A stretch of DNA of 9,997 nt from positions 1 through 9,997 of the forward strand of contig MTER01000046.1 of the NCBI GenBank assembly GCA_002083985.1. Reading direction: 5' to 3'. The notes beneath the pieces are model-generated. The model was not told where the DNA came from and made no database searches. It saw only the letters and a list, made by a program, of their open reading frames with translations. How positions within the stretch are numbered: position 1 is the stretch's first letter; every line of letters starts with the position of its first letter. The DNA is from Candidatus Altarchaeales archaeon A3 (GTDB lineage Archaea > Altiarchaeota > Altiarchaeia > Altiarchaeales > Altiarchaeaceae). Shown in pieces: positions 6,159 through 9,997 of the stretch. The position numbers and the translations under genes are program-made.

Positions 6159-6287
6159 CTTGAAAATTATTTTTTGCAGGCAATTAATTATTTTATGAAA
6201 GTTTATATTACACAAATAAATTTTATAATAACCAAAAAATTTAAAAATGCCAGATTTATCAACAAAATTAGGATTTAAAGAATCCCC
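6158..6287 (+). repeat. Direct repeat copy 2: pyrD promoter and first codons
   Basis: The second copy of 5945-6076, offset by 213 bases. It lacks two A after GGA (6271-6273), which shifts the start codon out of frame with the rest of pyrD. Confidence 0.9.
6218..6231 (+). promoter_or_regulatory. TATA-like box of pyrD, copy 2
   Basis: This is identical to 6005-6018 and has the same spacing to the duplicated ATG at 6247. Confidence 0.35.
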
Positions 6288-6333
6288 TGATATTAGCACC
6301 GGGAATACTCGGAACAAATGCATACTTGCTTAA
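6247..6333 (+). pseudogene. pyrD: Orphan 5' end of pyrD, copy 2
   Basis: The ATG opens MPDLSTKLG and then, because two A are missing, reads FKESPDIST and stops at a TAA (6331-6333) after 28 codons. The pyrD body occupies the +1 frame relative to this start and has an in-frame TAG at 6269-6271, so no ATG, GTG or TTG reaches it before the TTG at 6326. Confidence 0.75.
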
Positions 6334-7168
6334 GAGAGTTGCGGAAAGCGGAGCAGGTGCAGTAACAACAAAATCATTTTCAATAAATGAGCGAAAAGGT
6401 TATGAAAATCCAACTGTAATTGAACTGATTGAGAATGAACAAAGGATTGGACTTTTAAATGCAATCGGGCTGGCAAATCCCGGATTTGAAAAATTTAAGA
6501 AAGAACTGGAAAAATTTAAGTCGCATAATTCAGATACGGCATTAATTGTGAGCATCTTTGGAACCATTGACGAATTTTCCAAACTTGCCGGAATGACTGA
6601 AAATTATGCCGATGCAATTGAAATTGATGTTTCCTGCCCACATGTTGATGACAGCATAAGCAAAAATCCAAAAATTTTAAAAAATTTAATCAGCGAAATT
6701 AAAGATATAATCAGCAATCCGCTTATCGTAAAAATTTCTCCGAATGTTACGGATATTAAAGAAATAGCAAAAGCGGCGATTGACGGCGGTTGTGATGCGC
6801 TCGCAGCAATAAATACGGTCAGGGCGATGAAAATAGACATAAATTTTGCAAAGCCGGTACTTGCAAACAAATTCGGAGGTTACAGCGGGACTGGAATTAA
6901 GCCGATTGCAGTTGCAAAAATTTATGAAATTTATTCTATGATGAAAAAGGAAAATTTAGATGTTCCACTCATAGGAATTGGCGGTGTTACCTGCGGAAAT
7001 GATGCAATTGAAATGCTCATGGCAGGTGCAAGTGCAGTTGGAATTGGAAGTGCTGTCTATTATAGAGGAATTGATGTTTTTGGGAAAATTTTGAATGAAA
7101 TGAATGAATTTATGAACGAACATAACTATAAAAATATTGAAGAAATTAAAGGTATTGCTGTTGAATAA
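6326..7168 (+). CDS. pyrD: Dihydroorotate dehydrogenase class 1B, 5' end disrupted
   Basis: It oxidises dihydroorotate to orotate with FMN in de novo pyrimidine synthesis. The frame is open from 6272 and reads LKNPLILAPGILGTNAY before the TTG at 6326, so nearly the whole enzyme is present but its own ATG is not in frame. Numbering from the TTG (280 residues): TTKS (14-17), LANPG (49-53), the catalytic loop DVSCPHVDDS with Cys104, VKISPN (135-140), AINTV (161-165), GGYSGTGIKPIA (184-195), and the phosphate-binding GIGGV (217-221) and GASAVGIGSA (234-243). The catalytic Cys places it in class 1, most like 1B; the electron-transfer partner gene pyrK is not in the window. Rebuilt, it would be about 307 residues, the normal length. 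As written it lacks a normal start, so it is a broken gene, a mis-assembly, or is translated from a poor start. Confidence 0.85.
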   Translation: MLKRVAESGAGAVTTKSFSINERKGYENPTVIELIENEQRIGLLNAIGLANPGFEKFKKELEKFKSHNSDTALIVSIFGTIDEFSKLAGMTENYADAIEIDVSCPHVDDSISKNPKILKNLISEIKDIISNPLIVKISPNVTDIKEIAKAAIDGGCDALAAINTVRAMKIDINFAKPVLANKFGGYSGTGIKPIAVAKIYEIYSMMKKENLDVPLIGIGGVTCGNDAIEMLMAGASAVGIGSAVYYRGIDVFGKILNEMNEFMNEHNYKNIEEIKGIAVE

Positions 7169-7263
7169 TCTGAGATGAGTAATAAATACATCAAATAAAT
7201 ATCTAAAAATTTAACAAAATTTAAAATTTAACTTCGTAAAAATAATTAAATAGTTAAGTAAAT

Positions 7264-7273
7264 AAATATAAAA
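7264..7273 (+). promoter_or_regulatory. TATA-like box for rrp4
   Basis: AAATATAAAA is centred about 26 bases before the ATG at 7294, the position expected of an archaeal TATA box with transcription starting at the start codon. No Shine-Dalgarno sequence is present between them. Confidence 0.5.
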
Positions 7274-7293
7274 TTATTGTAAATCTATATAAA

Positions 7294-7920
7294 ATGTTAT
7301 ATGTAAATGACAGAGATATTGTAATTCCCGGACAGTTGCTGGCGGAAAATGAAAGACAAGGGGAGAATTGTATGAAGGAAAATTCAAAAATTTATTCAAA
7401 AATTTATGGCATGGCAATGACCGGAAATGTGATAGATGTAATTTCACTGAAAGGGGTCTATGTTCCGAGAAGAGATGATGTTGTCATCGGAGTAATTACC
7501 GGAGTCAGGGGATCAGCATGTTTTGTGAATATAAATTCACCTTATGAAGGTGTTATGATTTCCGAAAAAAGTAATGATTTTAACCATAAACCCGGGGAAA
7601 GTTATGTTGTAGGAGATACTGTATCAGTTATTGTTATGGATGTTGATGAAGTTAAAAAGACTTATGTTGCGAGGGCGTTCAAAATTTTCGGGGGAAATTT
7701 TATAAAAATAAATCCGAAAAGGGTTCCGAGAGTAATAGGAAAAAACAAGTCAATGCTAAATTTAATAAAGGAAAAATCAAAGAGCAGAATTATTGTCGGA
7801 CAAAACGGGGTAATATGGATAAGTGACGGCAATGTTGAAAAAGCAATTGAAATAATAAATTTTGTTGAGGATAATGCGTATAAATCGGGATTGACTGATA
7901 AGGTTTCGGCGATGCAATAA
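7294..7920 (+). CDS. rrp4: Exosome complex RNA-binding subunit Rrp4
   Basis: The cap subunit of the archaeal RNA exosome; it sits on the Rrp41-Rrp42 ring, binds RNA and threads it into the 3'-5' phosphorolytic core in the cytoplasm. The 208-residue protein shows the three Rrp4 parts: an N-terminal domain with DIVIPGQLLAE (8-18), an S1 RNA-binding domain (about 60-130) beginning DDVVIGVITGVRG, and a KH-like domain (about 140-195) with VPRVIGKNKSMLNLIKE (144-160) and IIVGQNGVIWI (166-176). It is a little shorter than the roughly 220-260 residues I expect, mainly at the C-terminus, which still keeps the SGLTD motif. In most archaea rrp4 lies between the SBDS and rrp41-rrp42 genes; here it stands alone after pyrD with its own promoter. 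Csl4, the other cap subunit, has a zinc ribbon instead of KH and does not fit. Confidence 0.93.
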   Translation: MLYVNDRDIVIPGQLLAENERQGENCMKENSKIYSKIYGMAMTGNVIDVISLKGVYVPRRDDVVIGVITGVRGSACFVNINSPYEGVMISEKSNDFNHKPGESYVVGDTVSVIVMDVDEVKKTYVARAFKIFGGNFIKINPKRVPRVIGKNKSMLNLIKEKSKSRIIVGQNGVIWISDGNVEKAIEIINFVEDNAYKSGLTDKVSAMQ

Positions 7921-7960
7921 CATCATTTCCTTCGTAAATGTGCAAAATTTAGTGCTAACC

Positions 7961-7983
7961 CACTAAAATTAGGGTAATTAGTG
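7961..7983. terminator. Hairpin downstream of rrp4
   Basis: CACTAA (7961-7966) pairs with TTAGTG (7978-7983); the stem can be extended to nine pairs with a two-base bulge and a GGG loop. It lies 41 bases after the rrp4 stop. No clear T run follows, so a role in 3'-end formation is only a suggestion. Confidence 0.3.
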
Positions 7984-8154
7984 TCTATATATAAACTCAT
8001 AATTTTTGTCAAAAACCCAATAATTTACCTCTAAAAAGTTAAAATTTTTTTCAAAATTTCATACTTTGTAGATCGGCATTAATCATATATTTGTTTTTAC
8101 TAATATTTTTATAAATAGGGTGTTTGAAATTAAAGTTATAATATTCAATTTTAC

Positions 8155-8201
8155 TGAAAACTATGAGTTTTCAATCTTTAAAAATCTTTTGGATTTTTAA
8201 A
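8155..8201. repeat. Double-hairpin repeat, copy A
   Basis: Hairpin 1 is TGAAAACT (8155-8162), loop ATG, AGTTTTCA (8166-8173). After the linker ATC, hairpin 2 is TTTAAAAATC (8177-8186), loop TTTTG, GATTTTTAAA (8192-8201). It is preceded by AATTTTAC, as in copy B. Confidence 0.7.
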
Positions 8202-8202
8202 T

Positions 8203-8302
8203 GAGATTTCTTTTAAGCATTTTCAAAAATCTCTGAGCATCAGCGATGTGATTTAAAATTTTCAGAAATTTTTAAATCTCCGAACGAAGTGAGGTGAGAT
8301 TT
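8203..8302. repeat. REP-like palindrome cluster
   Basis: Several small palindromes follow copy A: GAGATTT (8203-8209) with AAATCTC (8227-8233), CATC-AGC-GATG (8238-8248), and AAATCTC (8274-8280) with GAGATTT (8296-8302) enclosing CGAACGAAGTGAG. The last forms the end of the truncated TPR remnant. Confidence 0.45.
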
Positions 8303-8457
8303 TTAAAAGATCCACTATAAATTAATTGACCCAATTTAAAAGGATGGGTACCTTCTATCTTATTAATAAGTTCACATGGATTTTCCTTAAATTTCTCTGC
8401 TACTTTTAAAGCAAGTTTTTCTACTTCTTTATACTTATGTAACACTTTTTTATCCAT
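8272..8457 (-). pseudogene. Truncated N-terminal remnant of a TPR paralogue
   Basis: This 61-codon frame starts at an ATG two bases after the stop of the complete TPR gene. It matches that protein's N-terminal cap: LALKVAEKFKENP lines up with ILKLAEEHKENP, and KLGQLIYSGS (41-50) lines up with EVGRILYDHS (65-74). After SGSF the similarity ends and the frame runs through the palindrome cluster, giving FKNLTSLRSEI and a stop; no TPR units follow. It was probably once the next gene of the array, cut off by the repeat region. It may still be translated through the tight coupling, but I see no functional domain. An intact small protein is the alternative. Confidence 0.6.
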
Positions 8458-8459
8458 TG

Positions 8460-9578
8460 TTAAATTTTTAAATTTATTTTTTCTGCCTTTCTTTTATATC
8501 TCTTTGTCTTTTCACGGCTTTTCATTTTCTCATAAATATCTGTCATTCTCTTATAAACAATTTCAATACCATCCATCCGCCCGGTTTCTTTAAATATATT
8601 TCCTGCTTTCATATAAAATTCAGATGCTTTTGTAAAGTCATCTGAATTGAAATAAGCAAAACCCAACTTTAGATCGCATCGTGCTTCTAATTCTTTATCA
8701 CTGATTTCCAATGCAATTTTTAATGACTTCTCATAAAATTCAACTGCTGTTTTAAACTGATTCAGATTATAATATGCAACGCCCAAATTTATATAACATT
8801 CTGATTCGTCTGTTTTGTTTCCGGCTTCTAATGCAATTTTTGATGCCTTCTCATAAAATTCAACTGCTTTATTTAAATGATTCAAATAATAATAAGAATC
8901 GCCCAATTTTAGATAACATCTAAATTCGTCTGTTTTGTTTCCGGCTTCCAGGATAATTTTTAATGCCCCCTCATAAAATTCAACTGCTTTATTAAAATTT
9001 TCTAAATGGTAATAAGCAAAACCTAAATTCAAATAACATTTTGACTCCTTTGTTTTGTTCCCTATTTCCAGAGCAATTTTTAATGCCTTCTCATAAAATT
9101 CAACTGCTTTTTTGAAGTCGTCTAAATCATAATAAACACACCCTAAATTTATATAACATGCGGACTCTCCTGATTTATTCCTCTGTTTTTTAAAAAGTTC
9201 CAGCGACTTTTCGTAATAGTCAATTGCTTTATTGTAATTTCTGAGCTTATAATTAACGAGCCCTAAATTTTCACAACATTCGGATATTTTTTCTATGTCC
9301 TTATTTTTAAGGTATTTAAGTGCATGTTCCCATGATACCATTGCCAGATGATTGTGGGAGTGATCATATAATATCCGTCCCACTTCTAAAAATATGTCCC
9401 CTCTCCATCCCTTTGGAGCAGGCGATTTTTCTACCTCTGCAATAAATTTATCCGGATTTTCTTTATGTTCCTCTGCCAGTTTCAAAATCTCTTTTATCGT
9501 TTTCTCCTTATATTTCATACTTATCTCCAAAATGCGGTTTTTTATTTTCCCATATACCGAATATATGCCTTTAATCAT
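8460..9578 (-). CDS. Tetratricopeptide-repeat protein, 40-residue units
   Basis: A soluble protein-interaction scaffold of 372 residues with no signal peptide or membrane segment. An N-terminal helical cap (about 1-60, with EEHKENPDKF) precedes a degenerate unit (about 61-97) and then about seven TPR units of exactly 40 residues from about residue 98. A typical unit runs ES-x-CY-x-NLG-x-AYY-x-L-x-x-F-x-KAVEFYEKALKIALE-x-GNKT. The 40-residue period with a longer second helix is the kinesin-light-chain/TPR_12 style. One Cys recurs at 101, 141, 181, 221, 261 and 301. The C-terminus is Lys/Arg-rich (KTKRYKRKAEKI). I chose the first ATG (9578); Met21 (9518) is possible and matches the paralogue's start better. 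Paralogues lie on both sides. Partners are unknown. The 234-bp element ends nine bases before the ATG. Confidence 0.88.
   Translation of the reverse strand: MIKGIYSVYGKIKNRILEISMKYKEKTIKEILKLAEEHKENPDKFIAEVEKSPAPKGWRGDIFLEVGRILYDHSHNHLAMVSWEHALKYLKNKDIEKISECCENLGLVNYKLRNYNKAIDYYEKSLELFKKQRNKSGESACYINLGCVYYDLDDFKKAVEFYEKALKIALEIGNKTKESKCYLNLGFAYYHLENFNKAVEFYEGALKIILEAGNKTDEFRCYLKLGDSYYYLNHLNKAVEFYEKASKIALEAGNKTDESECYINLGVAYYNLNQFKTAVEFYEKSLKIALEISDKELEARCDLKLGFAYFNSDDFTKASEFYMKAGNIFKETGRMDGIEIVYKRMTDIYEKMKSREKTKRYKRKAEKINLKI
8568..9167 (-). repeat. Five tandem 120-bp units encoding TPRs
   Basis: Within the TPR gene the DNA repeats with a 120-base period (residues 138-337). TCATAAAATTCAACTGC recurs almost unchanged in most units on the plus strand. 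This is a coding repeat from recent unit duplication, not a CRISPR array. Confidence 0.8.
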
Positions 9579-9579
9579 G

Positions 9580-9587
9580 ATAAATTT
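9580..9587. repeat. Target-site duplication of the 234-bp element, copy 1
   Basis: ATAAATTT directly abuts the left inverted repeat and is repeated exactly at 9822-9829. Confidence 0.7.
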
Positions 9588-9614
9588 GTATTTGTTTAGC
9601 TAATTGAATTTTAC

Positions 9615-9663
9615 TGAAAATCTACAAGATTTTCAATCTTTTAAAATTTATGAAATTTTAAAA
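9615..9663. repeat. Double-hairpin repeat, copy B
   Basis: Hairpin 1 is TGAAAATCT (9615-9623), loop ACA, AGATTTTCA (9627-9635). After the linker ATC, hairpin 2 is TTTTAAAATTT (9639-9649), loop ATG, AAATTTTAAAA (9653-9663). Both stems are perfect. Confidence 0.7.
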
Positions 9664-9691
9664 TTACCTCGTCATTTTAAATTTTATTTAA

Positions 9692-9736
9692 AAAACTATA
9701 AGTTTTCAATCTTTAAAAATTTTTAAAATTTTTAAA
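9692..9736. repeat. Double-hairpin repeat, copy C
   Basis: Hairpin 1 is AAAACT (9692-9697), loop ATA, AGTTTT (9701-9706). The spacer CAATC ends in the same ATC linker, and hairpin 2 is TTTAAAAATTT (9712-9722), loop TTA, AAATTTTTAAA (9726-9736). Confidence 0.65.
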
Positions 9737-9821
9737 TGATCGCAAAGCGAACTTATATTTGGTTTTGTAGTTGCTTTTTCATATTTTTGACACTTAATTT
9801 TTTAAGCATCTAAACAAATAC

Positions 9822-9829
9822 ATAAATTT
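9822..9829. repeat. Target-site duplication of the 234-bp element, copy 2
   Basis: ATAAATTT, identical to 9580-9587 and abutting the right inverted repeat. Confidence 0.7.
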
Positions 9830-9838
9830 TAAATTTTA

Positions 9839-9997
9839 TTAAATTTCTTCTGCTTTTCTTTTATATTCCTCTGCTTTTTTAGGATTTTTTATTTCTTCAT
9901 AAGCAACCTCCATATTTTCATAAAGAATTTTAAGATAATGCTCTTGCATAGTTTCTTTAAAAATTTCCTCTGCTTTTAAATAAAACTCAATTGCCTT
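9839..9997 (-). CDS. TPR protein, C-terminal part
   Basis: The last 52 codons of a leftward gene that enters from the right edge, ending at the TAA 9839-9841. It lines up without gaps with the end of the complete TPR protein: KAIEFYLKAEEIFKET against KASEFYMKAGNIFKET, and KKAEEYKRKAEEI against EKTKRYKRKAEKI. It is therefore a close paralogue in the same orientation, probably originally cotranscribed with its neighbour before the 234-bp element came between them. Nothing can be said of its N-terminus or its number of repeats. Confidence 0.8.
   Translation of the reverse strand, partial: KAIEFYLKAEEIFKETMQEHYLKILYENMEVAYEEIKNPKKAEEYKRKAEEI

Larger units (their letters stand above)
7921..8271. 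other. Gene-free convergent spacer rich in hairpins
   Basis: Between the rrp4 stop and the truncated TPR remnant I find no credible gene on either strand and no tRNA-like fold. It holds a hairpin near the rrp4 end (7961-7983), a featureless AT-rich middle, a double-hairpin repeat (8155-8201), and the first part of a cluster of short GC-richer palindromes (8203-8302). Confidence 0.6.
9588..9821. mobile_element. 234-bp non-autonomous element with terminal inverted repeats
   Basis: The ends are GTATTTGTTTAG (9588-9599) and CTAAACAAATAC (9810-9821), a perfect 12-base inverted repeat, each flanked outside by the octamer ATAAATTT. It contains no gene, but two double-hairpin repeats (copies B and C) and a short CGCAAAGCG hairpin (9740-9748). 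Taking out the element and one octamer would leave 18 bases between the upstream TPR stop and the TPR start, a normal operon gap. The 8-bp duplication and GTA end resemble those of the 69-bp MITE, but the terminal repeat sequence is different. Confidence 0.75.

Noticed and set aside
6141..6323. Leftward open frame of 60 codons
   Set aside because: It lies wholly over the palindrome, the duplicated pyrD promoter and the antisense of pyrD, with no homology or coding character.
6247..6340. Programmed +1 frameshift joining the second pyrD start to the gene body (for example at TCC CCT)
   Set aside because: There is no in-phase stop or rare codon at the shift site, and the AA loss relative to copy 1 explains the frame change. 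Damage or mis-assembly is simpler.
8087..8100. ATATTTGTTTTTAC as a degenerate end of the 234-bp element near copy A
   Set aside because: It matches for only about nine bases, with no partner repeat or target duplication to the right.
8568..9167. Regular 120-base repeat that could be taken for a CRISPR array
   Set aside because: The repeats are contiguous, encode in-frame TPR units and have no unique spacers.

Overview
The window is archaeal chromosome, very AT-rich and densely coded. The archaeal assignment rests on a primase small subunit (PriS), an exosome Rrp4 subunit, an archaeal-type cytidylate kinase, a His-type (Sec11-like) signal peptidase and an Era-like GTPase paired with a DUF2073 protein. 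Start codons lack Shine-Dalgarno sequences, and several have an A/T-rich TATA-like box about 22-27 bases upstream, which fits leaderless transcripts. Low GC and expanded TPR genes would suit a methanogen-like or Altiarchaeota-like euryarchaeote, but I cannot fix the lineage.

Layout. Bases 1-1600 hold a leftward cluster: Era-like GTPase, DUF2073 protein, a tiny PspC-domain protein whose frame breaks at an A7 run, and the start of a membrane protein leaving the window. Divergent from it is cytidylate kinase (1695-2234). Bases 2239-3989 hold two leftward envelope genes, signal peptidase I and a Met-rich lipoprotein, separated by a 69-bp MITE. Bases 4059-5930 hold a rightward membrane protein and priS. 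Bases 5945-7168 hold a damaged dihydroorotate dehydrogenase gene: its promoter and first codons are duplicated around an 82-bp palindrome, and neither copy is in frame with the main body. Rrp4 follows (7294-7920), then a gene-free stretch of about 350 bases rich in hairpins. Bases 8272-9997 hold a leftward array of related TPR genes: the 3' end of one, a complete one, and a truncated N-terminal remnant.

How it fits together. The genes are mostly core functions: replication, RNA decay, nucleotide synthesis, secretion and small-GTPase housekeeping. The distinctive content is repeat biology. Two short non-autonomous elements each have perfect 12-bp terminal inverted repeats and perfect 8-bp target duplications. 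One of them (9588-9821) splits what was probably an 18-base gap between two TPR genes and carries two copies of a double-hairpin repeat. A third copy lies beyond the other end of the TPR array, next to the truncated paralogue. The sequence changes between copies preserve pairing, so the fold appears to be maintained.
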